Assembly: GCA_965220505.1 (NCBI GenBank)
Contig: CBDCQE010000003.1
Location: 682,001 to 746,000, forward strand
Direction: 5' to 3'
Length of the DNA: 64,000 nt
Source of the DNA: Bin87 sp965220505
GTDB taxonomy: Bacteria; Chloroflexota; Dehalococcoidia; Lucifugimonadales; UBA3495
Positions 38,861-46,469 of this stretch are shown piece by piece. The notes under the pieces were generated by a model. It had not been told where the DNA came from. It saw only the letters and a program-made list of their open reading frames with translations, and made no database searches. The translations under genes and the position numbers were made by a program. The stretch's first letter is position 1. The number at the start of each line of letters is the position of its first letter.

Positions 38861-39557
38861 TTTCCTGCTTATCCCACCCGCGTAACGGTCGTCTCATTCC
38901 AAGGATCACCCGCGCACCTTACGCCAATTGTCACGCACCCTCTGAGACGCGATCATCGTTGGGACTATTGGTTCTCATGACTCTGTGCAGCGATGCGACC
39001 TGGTCCGCCTTGGCTTTCTAAACGCCGGCAATCGCTTCTTCGACTTCAACAGCAACCACCTGGTCTTACTGCCTGTTAGCAGGCGTTAACCAACCGATGC
39101 CGTCCAGCCATCACAGGAGGTCCGCTCCGAACCCTCAAATGAACCGGGCGCTACCATGCACAAAAACCGCGGGGGCAAATCGAGAAACTCTTCCGAGGAG
39201 TTCGACGCATACGCCGATTTTAGCCGGGTAGTCGGAATTGGGCTAAAGACCGCAATCTATGCCGTGAACTTTCACGTCGTGAGACCGGTTGCCCTGACCA
39301 CCTGGCCCATGAATTCAGTGGGTTTTCCGGGTGCCCTATGTGGAACTCGCCGGAAGGTGGTCCCTACCGCCGACCGGTCGACCCGTTGCCCAAGTCGATA
39401 TTTACGCGATGCTTGTCCCGCCAACGCGGTTCACAGGACCGAATGCTATGAACGCCGGGATTCGTTGCTCACAATTCAGATGATCTGAGCCCCGGAATAT
39501 CGGGGCATATCGAGAAAGAAGATCACACGCACGGTCAAGCTGACAATCGGTGCCGGT
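38861..39557. other. Intergenic between the IS5 relic and the integrase stop, no gene supported
   Basis: An open frame on the plus strand from 39156 (110 codons) has no family features. I see no RNA gene or strong terminator. Confidence 0.35.
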
Positions 39558-40784
39558 TTAAGCGTTTGGATCGCTCGACGGTTCGAACTGATCCGCGGCG
39601 TCGCCGCCAGCCAAATGGGCGGCCCATGCTTCCATCAGAGACCGTCGTGGTTCAAACATGTCGGTCCGCGCATAAGCCTGCTCGGTTGGATTACCCAGGT
39701 TGTGCGCCAGCGCAGTTTCACTCACCTCCCGCTGGGTTTTAGCGCACTCAATGCACCAGTCCTTGAAGCTGCTACGGAACCCATGGGCAACGGCCGGAAT
39801 TTCAAGCCTCCTCAACATGGACGTAAACACCATGTCGGACAACGGCATTCCGCGCAGACCGGGGAACACCAAATTGCTAGACCCATCGGACAACTCTTTC
39901 GCCAACCCCAGAACATCCAAGGCCCTTTTTGACAAGGGCACCTTATGCTCGCGGCGCGCTTTCATGTGCTCGGCTGGCACCGTCCATTTCCGTTCATCCC
40001 TATCTATTTCATCCCATGTGGCGAGCCTGACCTCGCCGCTGCGGCCGGCCGTCAACACCAGGAACTCGAATGCCAACTTGGTGACTGTGTCCGCTGTCGA
40101 TTGTCTCACCTTTTCCAGCGCTTGTGGAACAGTGCTGTAATGCAACGCCGCATGGTGTTGCTTGGTGCGTGGCATCCTGGGCAGTACCTTCGTAATTGAA
40201 CGATTAGCGGGATTGTCGATACGGTAACCTTGGGCAACCGCCCAGTCCAGCACTGTCTCCATGCGCTGGCGTACCCGGCTTGCCGTCTCGGGTTTCTCAG
40301 TCCATATAGGCGTCAGGACCGCCAGGATGTCCGCGCTGGTGATGTCGGTGACCAGCTTGGACCCGATTTTGGGGAACGCGTAGGTAGCGAGCGTGCTGGA
40401 CCACTGGGCGGCATGCTTGGAGTTGGTCCAGGACGGACGCCGCATTTCAATTACGGTCTCGGCCGCTTCGGCAAACGTCGGCGTCGGTGGTCTCTGCCGA
40501 GCCGCGATCGCCTCCCTCTTCTCTGCCAAAGGGTCACGGCCCTCCCGGATCATCCGGGTATTGAGCAAAGCGGCTTTGCGCGCTTCCGCCAGCGAAACCG
40601 TGGGATAGCCACCGAGGCCCAGATTCCGCCGCTTCCCGTCAATGGTCACGCGTTGAAACCAATACTTGGCCCCGGATTTCTCCACCCGGAGATTGAGGCC
40701 ACCGCCGTCCGAGTACGTACCTGTCTCATGGGCCGACTGGACGAAAACCGCGGAAAGGGCGTTTCGTTTGCTTTTCGAGGTCAT
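39558..40784 (-). CDS. Tyrosine recombinase (P4-type integrase)
   Basis: 408 residues. The N-terminal arm-binding domain (DUF4102 type) has TYSDGGGLNLRVEKSGAKYWFQ read as two adjoining parts and NLGLGGYPTVSLAEARKAA. The catalytic domain shows the first Arg in TAGRSGEVRLATWDEID, a Lys in WTVPAEHMKARREHKVPLS, H-x-x-R in AHGFRSSFKDW, the HNLGN variant of the second His box, and the nucleophilic Tyr in QAYARTDM. The set is complete, so the integrase looks functional. The gene begins 150 bases from the 3' end of a tRNA-Ser gene, the usual attachment target of this class. It probably mediates integration of the element that carries the AlpA-like and replication-relaxation genes. Confidence 0.9.
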   Translation of the reverse strand: MTSKSKRNALSAVFVQSAHETGTYSDGGGLNLRVEKSGAKYWFQRVTIDGKRRNLGLGGYPTVSLAEARKAALLNTRMIREGRDPLAEKREAIAARQRPPTPTFAEAAETVIEMRRPSWTNSKHAAQWSSTLATYAFPKIGSKLVTDITSADILAVLTPIWTEKPETASRVRQRMETVLDWAVAQGYRIDNPANRSITKVLPRMPRTKQHHAALHYSTVPQALEKVRQSTADTVTKLAFEFLVLTAGRSGEVRLATWDEIDRDERKWTVPAEHMKARREHKVPLSKRALDVLGLAKELSDGSSNLVFPGLRGMPLSDMVFTSMLRRLEIPAVAHGFRSSFKDWCIECAKTQREVSETALAHNLGNPTEQAYARTDMFEPRRSLMEAWAAHLAGGDAADQFEPSSDPNA

Positions 40785-40799
40785 GAGGTCTGGTTCCAG

Positions 40800-40819
40800 A
40801 CTATACCAATACTATACCA
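40800..40819 (-). repeat. Two direct repeats upstream of the integrase start
   Basis: TGGTATAGT occurs twice on the minus strand, 11 bases apart, just upstream of the integrase ATG. One-helical-turn spacing suggests an arm-type integrase site or autoregulatory operator. Not proven. Confidence 0.35.
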
Positions 40820-40871
40820 CTATTTTGGCGGATGTAGCCGGATTTCAGTGGACATTACCGGACATGAAAAG

Positions 40872-40906
40872 GGCCATTCCCTACTTGATTTGAGTAGGAA
40901 ATGGCC
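40872..40906 (-). terminator. Rho-independent terminator-like hairpin after tRNA-Ser
   Basis: Near-perfect 14-15-bp arms (GGCCATTTCCTACTC and the matching downstream arm, one mismatch pair) around a short AT-rich loop are followed on the minus strand by CCCTTTTC. It sits between the tRNA-Ser 3' end and the integrase and probably ends tRNA transcription. The palindrome could also be part of attP. Confidence 0.65.
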
Positions 40907-40934
40907 GTTGATTTGGCCGATTCACGACGTAAGA

Positions 40935-41024
40935 TGGCGGAGAGGGCGGGATTCGAACCCGCGAGAGGCGTAAACCCCTACGCGATTTCCAGTCGCGCCC
41001 ATTCGTCCACTCTGGCACCTCTCC
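40935..41024 (-). tRNA. tRNA-Ser (anticodon GGA)
   Basis: Minus-strand cloverleaf: the 7-bp acceptor stem GGAGAGG pairs with CCTCTCC, then discriminator G and an encoded CCA. The anticodon stem-loop reads CGCGACT-GGA-AATCGCG, the long variable arm is typical of serine tRNAs, and the T-arm is CGGGTTCGAATCCCG. A TATAAT-like -10 box (minus strand, 41086-41091) lies about 60 bases upstream. It is the likely attachment site for the adjacent integrase, with an intact 3' end. The second att copy was not found in the window. Confidence 0.95.
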
Positions 41025-41122
41025 GCGGTGGTCCGTGCCGTCAAAACGCACCCGGACCATGAAAAACACCCAAGGGCGGGACAAAATTATAGCACGGCCG
41101 CTCGGACGTGCACCCCGACCCA

Positions 41123-42676
41123 TTACGGCGCCGGCTGATAGACCGCGGTGTCGGGATGGTACTGGAACCAGCCGAACCAGAACGAGGTCAGGCTGGGGAT
41201 ACGTGGGGACACAGCGGAGGGATCAGCCGCGTTCACCAGTCCGCTTTCCGTGACCTGCCAGGGAGCGCCGGTTTCGTCAACCAGTGTGGTCGGCGCCATG
41301 TTTGGGTCATCAGCCTCTGGCAGGCTAAACACAGTTTCGCCGCGCTCGTAGATGCGGCCAGCCCGCGATTCGGGTGATGCCACCACGACCACGTTGAGGC
41401 CGCCTACGGTATCGTTGATCAACCGCACTTCTTGCAGGTCCGTCACGCCGTAGGCCTTGGCGCTGTCGCCAATGGATAACCCCACCACTACCGCTTTTGG
41501 TTCGAAAGTAATATCCCGATTCCATACCGGGAACATTACCTCGTCCGAGGTGAAGTAGTCGTAGTAGATAGCCCTGGGGTCGTTCTCGGGTACGTAAAAG
41601 TCGGGCGGATATACATTGGTATACCGGTCCAACACGGTAGTGTCCGGATGTTCGGCCAACCATTCCTCCCAGGTGGTGACCACCGACGGAAAGAAGGGCT
41701 GCCGGATGCCCGAATCGGCCAGGGGTCCGATCACCGGTTCGCCAATGAACTGGTTCCAAAGCGAGCGCGTGGCCCGGTCGTACATCACCTTGTTGCTGCG
41801 GTAAAGGAGGCCGGAGGTCCCGAAGGTGGTTGGCTCCCCGTTGACGATGCCGGAATACACGATTCCGGTGCCGCAGAGGGTTCAATACACCAGCGAGATC
41901 GGTTCGCCCCCCAGCACGTCGTTGGCGAGTTCGTGGGCGTTCATGATGCGCAAGGGATACGCGCGGTGCTCGCCGTTGATGGACACGCCGAAGACCCGGT
42001 CGCCAGGCCACAGCCAGGTCGCCTGCTCCGGCAGGATGTGGGGTGGCTGCTCCAGCGGCGGGATGCCGTCAAGCCGAACGCCGCCCCAGACCACCTCGGT
42101 GAGGTCGACCCGCGAGCGGGTGATGCCCGGTTCCAGGATGGCGCCAATGGCCGGGTCGATCAGCGCCAGCGAGTCCACTTTCCAGCGGGGGTATTCCGAA
42201 GGCGGGGCATATTCGTCCATGCGAGGCCCGACCCACTCTCGCCACAAGCGGCGGTCGAAATCGAAGTCCTGCCCGGTGAGGGCCGTCAGTGTGTCTATAG
42301 CCTGTCCCAGGGTATCCCGATTTCGGAAAAACTTGAGCGCCTCGAGGATGACCAAGACCTGGGATTTGTCACCGTACTCCTGCGTATCCGCTAGCGCGCC
42401 GAGGGTCGCCTCCGAAGGGTGGTCCAGACCGTGCCAGATGCTGAACATGGTGCGGTTGGAGTCGTAGGTGACCGCCGTGGGCTCCGCTACGGGAGCCGGA
42501 CTGGGAGCGGTCGGGTCGACTGTTGCGGTCGCCGTTGCCTCCCGGGTCGGCAGCGGAGCCGGCAGAGTCAATGCGGGATCCTCCAGCGCCGGCGCCGGAG
42601 GGCGGCCGCAAGCCAACGCGATTAGCGCCGTGATCAGCAGCAGACACGGAATAGATTTGGGCGACTGGATATCCAT
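41123..42676 (-). CDS. DUF3179-family lipoprotein, probable selenoprotein (in-frame TGA at 41882-41884)
   Basis: Read through one TGA, the frame encodes 517 residues. The start (ATG 42676) precedes a lipoprotein-like signal (LLLITALIALAC, Cys23). An earlier in-frame ATG adds 51 unlikely residues. The sequence before the TGA ends ..AHELANDVLGGEPISLVY and after it continues in the same frame with TLCGTGIVYSG and FGTSGLLYRSNKVMYDR. These are consecutive conserved parts of DUF3179, in which the TGA position is normally Cys: LVYCTLCGTG. The product would be LVY-U-TLC, a UxxC redox motif at residue 265. A SECIS-like hairpin follows. The protein is probably exported and lipid-anchored; biochemical function is unknown. 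A nonsense mutation is the alternative, but nothing else in the gene is decayed. Confidence 0.8.
41844..41874 (-). promoter_or_regulatory. Candidate bacterial SECIS element downstream of the TGA
   Basis: Counting from the base after the TGA, bases 14-20 (CCGGAAT) pair perfectly with bases 26-32 (ATTCCGG) around the 5-base loop CGTGT. A lower 4-bp helix (GCGG with TCGT, two wobble pairs) extends the stem across a 2x2 internal loop. The loop begins 20 bases after the TGA and carries G at its second position followed by T. Known bacterial SECIS elements have a short stem with an apical loop containing a conserved G (often GU), roughly 16-37 bases after the UGA. Confidence 0.6.
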
Positions 42677-42737
42677 AGTTTCGAGGAAACAACCGGGGAT
42701 GGACGAGAATCGAGGTGGTCGGGCCGGCGTATCTCGT

Positions 42738-43364
42738 TCAGGCAGGTGAACTGTGCTGATCGACCTTGACGATCTTGACGTGATCGGGGAGCCGGGAGCC
42801 GGCTTCCCTGAGAGCCCTGGTGAGACCATTCACGTCGATGACGTAGAGTTCCACGCGGTTTTCAGGCACGTTGATGCTCGATTCGACCGGAATACCGGTG
42901 GCGCTGGCAAGAGCGTGCGCTCGGTTTTGCGCCTGTTCCAGGTATCGCAACGACGCCTCAGCTTTGCGGGCCTTGATGATCCCCTGCAGGGGATGGTCAA
43001 CCACGTAGGGCGCCAGGGTGGCTTCAGGGTTTTCGGTGAACAACACGGTCACGCCAAAATCCGGTTCGTGGTGGATCCACAATCCGGCGTAGGTGTCAGG
43101 CTCCCCCGACCGGAGGGCCGGTTCCAACGGTCCGACCTCGCCCTGCAAGGCCAGGCGGCACACGGCTTCTTCGACACTCACTCCGAAGTCCCTGGCGTAG
43201 TATTGAGCGTCTATCCTCAATGCGTCATTCTCAGGCACGTTCGGGCAGGGCAGGGGAGCATTGGCAGTTTGGGTCGATGATGACGCCGGCAGCAACCAGA
43301 GCGTCGCTACTATGATTACGACGAGCGCACCCGTAAGGATGTACACAGTGGGCGAAGTCGTCAT
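42738..43364 (-). CDS. Membrane-anchored protein of unknown function upstream of the DUF3179 gene
   Basis: 208 residues from ATG 43364, with GAGGCG just upstream; a GTG two codons earlier also opens the frame. A single N-terminal transmembrane or uncleaved signal segment (YILTGALVVIIVATLWLLPA, residues 8-27) is followed by an extracytoplasmic domain with two Cys (PCPNV, VCRLA) and a charged helical part (IKARKAEASLRYLEQAQNRA). It ends about 60 bases before the DUF3179 start on the same strand, so the two may be one transcript, but the short shared strand order is the only evidence. No family recognised. Confidence 0.6.
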   Translation of the reverse strand: MTTSPTVYILTGALVVIIVATLWLLPASSSTQTANAPLPCPNVPENDALRIDAQYYARDFGVSVEEAVCRLALQGEVGPLEPALRSGEPDTYAGLWIHHEPDFGVTVLFTENPEATLAPYVVDHPLQGIIKARKAEASLRYLEQAQNRAHALASATGIPVESSINVPENRVELYVIDVNGLTRALREAGSRLPDHVKIVKVDQHSSPA

Positions 43365-43408
43365 GTCCACGCCTCAGAGCGCCCGGGCTCGACACGCATG
43401 CACGAATC

Positions 43409-43433
43409 GGGGGCAGGTGCTGGCCCTGCCCCC
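43409..43433 (-). terminator. Stem-loop after the tautomerase operon
   Basis: GGGGGCAGG and CCTGCCCCC form a perfect 9-bp stem with a 7-base loop, 28 bases after the stop of the second tautomerase gene. No T-run follows on the minus strand, so it may act as an mRNA 3'-end stabiliser rather than an intrinsic terminator. Confidence 0.45.
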
Positions 43434-43461
43434 GTCCTCGTAAGGGTTTGCCGGGGCGATG

Positions 43462-43869
43462 CTAATCGGCGGCGGCGGCTTCCGCGGCCGCGTACCACTC
43501 GGGGCCCTCCTGGCCCGGCTCGGGCAGCACGAAGCCGCCTTCCATGGTCCAGGACGCGGGGTTCTCGGTGATCCGGCCGGGGATGTCCTGCGGCGACACG
43601 CCGGCGACCCTGGCGAATGTCTGGGTGAGGTCGGCGAGGAGCTGCTGCTTGACTTCCTCGGATCGGCCGGCGCGGTTGCCGCCGTCCAGGTAGTAGCCCT
43701 CCCCGTGCTCGTGGGTCTGGCCCTCCGGAGTTTCCAGGAAGGTCACGGACACGAAACTGCGGGGCGCGCCGGTGGAGCCGCAGTGAATGTCGGTGAAAGC
43801 CAGGGCGATCTCCTGCCTCTGGTCGAAGGACAGGGCGTCCTGGGGGATGAAACAGCGATAGTGCGGCAT
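43462..43869 (-). CDS. Tautomerase-superfamily protein, cis-CaaD type
   Basis: 135 residues including Met; AAGGAG lies six bases before the ATG at 43869. After Met removal Pro1 is exposed (PHYRCFIPQDAL). Numbered from Pro1, His28 (TDIHCG), the Arg65/Arg68 pair (NRAGRS) and the C-terminal PEPGQEGPEW agree with the catalytic set of cis-3-chloroacrylic acid dehalogenase and relatives (Pro1, His28, an Arg pair, a late Glu). The length is close to the family's 149. The protein may be a dehalogenase, hydratase or decarboxylase acting on small unsaturated acids. It is the second gene of a two-gene operon, 29 bases after the partner lacking Pro1. Substrate is not predictable. Confidence 0.75.
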   Translation of the reverse strand: MPHYRCFIPQDALSFDQRQEIALAFTDIHCGSTGAPRSFVSVTFLETPEGQTHEHGEGYYLDGGNRAGRSEEVKQQLLADLTQTFARVAGVSPQDIPGRITENPASWTMEGGFVLPEPGQEGPEWYAAAEAAAAD

Positions 43870-43898
43870 TGTCTGCTCCTTGTGCCGGTAATTTTGGG

Positions 43899-44228
43899 CT
43901 AGCCGTCGCGTCGGTCGCGCGCGGACACGACCAGTTCGTCGGTGGTGCAGCCGGTGAGGTCCATCCACATATCCTGTATGGACTGCATCAGTTCCACGCG
44001 GGTTTCTTGCTGCAGGCCGGGCGGGATCTCGCCACGCACCGCGGACGTTGTGGAAAGCCGGCCGCCGCGGAAGCCGAAACCGTGGGGGATCTCGATCCAG
44101 TTGACAGACACCTCGTCGGGGTTGCCGCCCACGAATCCGGTTGAGATACGGGCCAACTCGGACGCCAGGCGGGGCCTCAGGTCTTCGGGGACTATCCCCT
44201 CCTGGATGGTGCAATTGAACGTGATCAT
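43899..44228 (-). CDS. Tautomerase-fold protein lacking Pro1
   Basis: 109 residues from ATG 44228, chosen for GGAAGGG five bases upstream. The start is MITFNCTIQEG, a beta-strand where the tautomerase superfamily places its catalytic Pro1 after Met; here the residue is Ile, so the usual general base is absent. The rest has tautomerase-like order (helix ASELARISTGF, strand VSVNWIEIP, Arg-rich loop FRGGRLSTTSAVRG, helix ETRVELMQSIQDMW). It precedes the Pro1-bearing partner in the same operon, which suggests a hetero-oligomer resembling the alpha/beta trans-CaaD arrangement. The gene could instead be a non-catalytic structural subunit. Confidence 0.65.
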   Translation of the reverse strand: MITFNCTIQEGIVPEDLRPRLASELARISTGFVGGNPDEVSVNWIEIPHGFGFRGGRLSTTSAVRGEIPPGLQQETRVELMQSIQDMWMDLTGCTTDELVVSARDRRDG

Positions 44229-44322
44229 CGACCCTTCCGAACGCGACAGGTTGGTGGCGCCGCAGGGTAACATAGCGGGAAGCAACGCGGCAATCGCGAC
44301 CCATCACCGGAGGCAACCACCC

Positions 44323-44547
44323 ATGTGCCGAAGCATCAAGACGCTACGCAAAGCCGACCCACCGGCAACCGATATTGAGGTACGGGAAGCGGCTCTGCAA
44401 TTCGTTCGCAAGATCAGCGGTTACCGACAACCCTCACGTGCCAACGCGGCGGCCTTCGCGCAAGCGGTCGACGAGGTGGCGTTGGCCACGCGCCGCCTGC
44501 TCGACTCCCTGACGTCGCCGGGTGAGCGGGTGACGCGGCTCAAATGA
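44323..44547 (+). CDS. DUF2277 protein
   Basis: 74 residues with CGGAGG about ten bases upstream of the ATG. The N-terminus CRSIKTLRKADPPATDIEVR and the segment AALQFVRKISGYRQPSRANA match the small DUF2277 family almost throughout. The remaining helix (AFAQAVDEVALATRRLLDSL) completes it. The gene is divergent from the tautomerase operon with 94 bases between starts, so they share a regulatory region. Function of the family is unknown to me; no motif suggests enzyme activity beyond the conserved Cys2. Confidence 0.8.
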   Translation: MCRSIKTLRKADPPATDIEVREAALQFVRKISGYRQPSRANAAAFAQAVDEVALATRRLLDSLTSPGERVTRLK

Positions 44548-44623
44548 CAGGGTAGGGACGCTGTGCTATCGTAGGCCGGCCCGCTGCGTCGGGTTTAATC
44601 ATTGCTTTCAGGAAGGTTTCATC

Positions 44624-46231
44624 ATGCCCACCATGACCGGCGGCCAGGCTCTCATGCGCTCTCTGTACCTGGAGGGGGTGCGCGTCATCTTCGGGTTGCC
44701 GGGGGTGCAGCTTTACCACGCGCTGGACGCGCTGAACGACGTGCCGGGCATCCGCCTGATCACCACGCGGCACGAGCAGGCCACGGCGTACATGGCCGAC
44801 GGCTACGCGAGGGCCAGCGGCGGCGTGGGCACGGCGCTGATGGTGCCGGGCCCGGGTCTGCTGAACGCCTCGGCGGCAATAAGCACCGCCTACTCGGCGT
44901 CGTCGCCGGTGCTGGTGGTGTCGGGCCAGATCGAGCGGGACCTGATCGGCGCGGACCGGGGCATCCTGCACGAGGTCAACGACCAGCAGGACTGCATCCG
45001 TCCCATCACCAAGTACGTGCGGCGCATGATGACCGCCGAGGAAGCGCCCGAAGCGGTGCACGAAGCCTTCCGGCAACTCACCACCGGCCGACCGCGGCCA
45101 GTTGAGATCGAGATGCCGCCGGAGACCATGGCGGAGCAAAAAGAGGTCACGCTGATCGAGGCGGAGGGTTATCCTCGGCCGGCGGCATCCGACGAGCAGG
45201 TAGCCGAGGCGGCCCGCATTTTGGCCGGCGCGCGGCGTCCGCTGATCTGGGCCGGCGGCGGCGTCATTTCATCCGAGGGGTCGGAGGCGCTGGTGCGGCT
45301 GGCCGAGCGTTTGCAGGCTCCGGTGATCACCACCGCCGAGGGCAAGGGCGTCATCGACGACCGGCATGCCCTGGCCCTGGGCGCGCTGCGTCTGCGCAAC
45401 GACCCCGTGGCCAAGGAAGAGCCCCACTTCGACGTAATCCTGGGCGTGGGCAGTCGCATGGCCTTCCCCATGTGGCTGGACGGCCAGCGCGTGGTGCAGA
45501 TCGACATCGACCCCGACGAGCTGGGCCGCAACTGGGAGAACACCTACGGCGTGGCCGGCGACGCGCGCACCGTGATGGAGCAGGTGGACGCCAGGCTGGC
45601 CGAGACCATCGACATCGGCTCCCGCCCGTCCTTTGCCGCCGAGACCGAGGCCCTGCGCCAGCGTCGCAAGGAGTCTGCATTGCGGCCGGAACCCCAGGAG
45701 TCGTACCTGCAAGCCGTGCGCTCGGCAGTGCCGGAGGATGGCATCCTGGTGTCGGGGATGACCCAGCTGGGCTACTACGCCCGCGCCTTCTGGCCCACCT
45801 ACGAGCCGCGCACCTTCATCACCTCCAGCTACTCGGGCAACCTGGGCTACGCCTACCCCACGGCGCTGGGAGCCAAGGTGGCGCAGCCGGACCGGCCGGT
45901 GGTGGCCCTGTGCGGCGACGGCGGGTTCCTGTTCAACTCGCAGGAACTGGCCACGGCCGTGCAGCACGGCATCAACGCGGTGGCGGTGGTCTTCAACGAC
46001 AACGCCTACGGCAACGTGCTGCGCGACCAGGTGAACCAGTTCAACGGCCGCGCCGTGGGCGCAGAGCTGCACAACCCCGACTTCGTCAAGCTGGCCGAAG
46101 CCTACGGCGTCCGCGCCGCCCGCGCCGAAGGCCCGGAAGCCCTGGAGTCAGCCCTCCGCGAAGCCCTGGCCGCCGACGCGCCGAGCCTTATCGAAGTGCC
46201 GGTGGGCATGATGCCGACGCCGTTTACGTAG
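44624..46231 (+). CDS. Thiamine-pyrophosphate enzyme, acetolactate-synthase-like
   Basis: 535 residues with AGGAAGG upstream. The Pyr domain carries the catalytic Glu51 (TRHEQATAYMADGYAR) that activates TPP. The central domain has a Rossmann fold (RRPLIWAGGGVISSEG). The C-terminal PP domain holds CGDGGF..NDNAYGN (about residues 430-463), the GDG...N motif binding Mg-TPP. The family includes acetolactate synthase, benzoylformate decarboxylase and oxalyl-CoA decarboxylase-like enzymes. The typical FAD and second-substrate residues of true acetolactate synthase are not diagnostic here, and no ilvN-like regulatory subunit gene is adjacent, so I leave the substrate open. Probably a catabolic decarboxylase or carboligase. 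Confidence 0.85.
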   Translation: MPTMTGGQALMRSLYLEGVRVIFGLPGVQLYHALDALNDVPGIRLITTRHEQATAYMADGYARASGGVGTALMVPGPGLLNASAAISTAYSASSPVLVVSGQIERDLIGADRGILHEVNDQQDCIRPITKYVRRMMTAEEAPEAVHEAFRQLTTGRPRPVEIEMPPETMAEQKEVTLIEAEGYPRPAASDEQVAEAARILAGARRPLIWAGGGVISSEGSEALVRLAERLQAPVITTAEGKGVIDDRHALALGALRLRNDPVAKEEPHFDVILGVGSRMAFPMWLDGQRVVQIDIDPDELGRNWENTYGVAGDARTVMEQVDARLAETIDIGSRPSFAAETEALRQRRKESALRPEPQESYLQAVRSAVPEDGILVSGMTQLGYYARAFWPTYEPRTFITSSYSGNLGYAYPTALGAKVAQPDRPVVALCGDGGFLFNSQELATAVQHGINAVAVVFNDNAYGNVLRDQVNQFNGRAVGAELHNPDFVKLAEAYGVRAARAEGPEALESALREALAADAPSLIEVPVGMMPTPFT

Positions 46232-46262
46232 GCGATTGACCCGGCGCAGGGAGGATTGAGCC

Positions 46263-46469
46263 ATGAAACTCACGGTGACCATTGACCGGGACGAAGATGG
46301 CGTCTGGATTGTGGAATGCCCATCTATCCCGGGCTGTGTAAGCCAGGGCGAAACGAAGGATGAAGCGCTGGCCAACATCCGGGAAGCCATCGAGCTCTGC
46401 ATGGAAGTGCGCGCCGAACGGGGCCTGCCGCTCACTGTCGAAACGCGGCAGGTGGAGGTTGCGCTGTAA
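46263..46469 (+). CDS. HicB-family antitoxin-like protein coupled to the downstream methyltransferase
   Basis: 68 residues with GGGAGG before the ATG. The sequence is a typical partial RNase H-like HicB core: IDRDEDGVWIVECPSIPGC, SQGETKDEALANIREAIEL. The C-terminus is short, with no helix-turn-helix or ribbon-helix-helix extension. No hicA toxin gene precedes or follows directly. Its TAA stop overlaps the ATG of the DNA methyltransferase (TAATG), so the two are translationally coupled. It may be a solitary antitoxin or an adaptor linked to the restriction-modification genes; which one cannot be told from sequence. Confidence 0.8.
   Translation: MKLTVTIDRDEDGVWIVECPSIPGCVSQGETKDEALANIREAIELCMEVRAERGLPLTVETRQVEVAL

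Noticed and set aside
39156..39488. 110-codon plus-strand frame near the integrase
   Set aside because: No ribosome site, no family features, in a decayed region.
40935..41024. Second att copy of the tRNA-Ser 3' end within the window
   Set aside because: I looked for another GGGCGGGATTCGAACC-like stretch and did not find one by eye; an exact-match search is needed.
41882..41884. TGA as a simple nonsense mutation splitting DUF3179 into two genes
   Set aside because: Not excluded, but less likely: no ribosome site restarts the second part, the frame is otherwise undamaged, the TGA is exactly at the conserved Cys, and a SECIS-like hairpin follows.
41882..41884. Frameshift as the cause of the break in DUF3179
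   Set aside because: Both halves are in the same frame (a 24-base offset between stop and next in-frame start, divisible by three), so no shift is needed.
43462..44316. 284-codon frame covering both tautomerase genes
   Set aside because: The first half is an out-of-frame shadow of the upstream tautomerase gene; the AAGGAG at 43876-43881 supports the shorter start at 43869.
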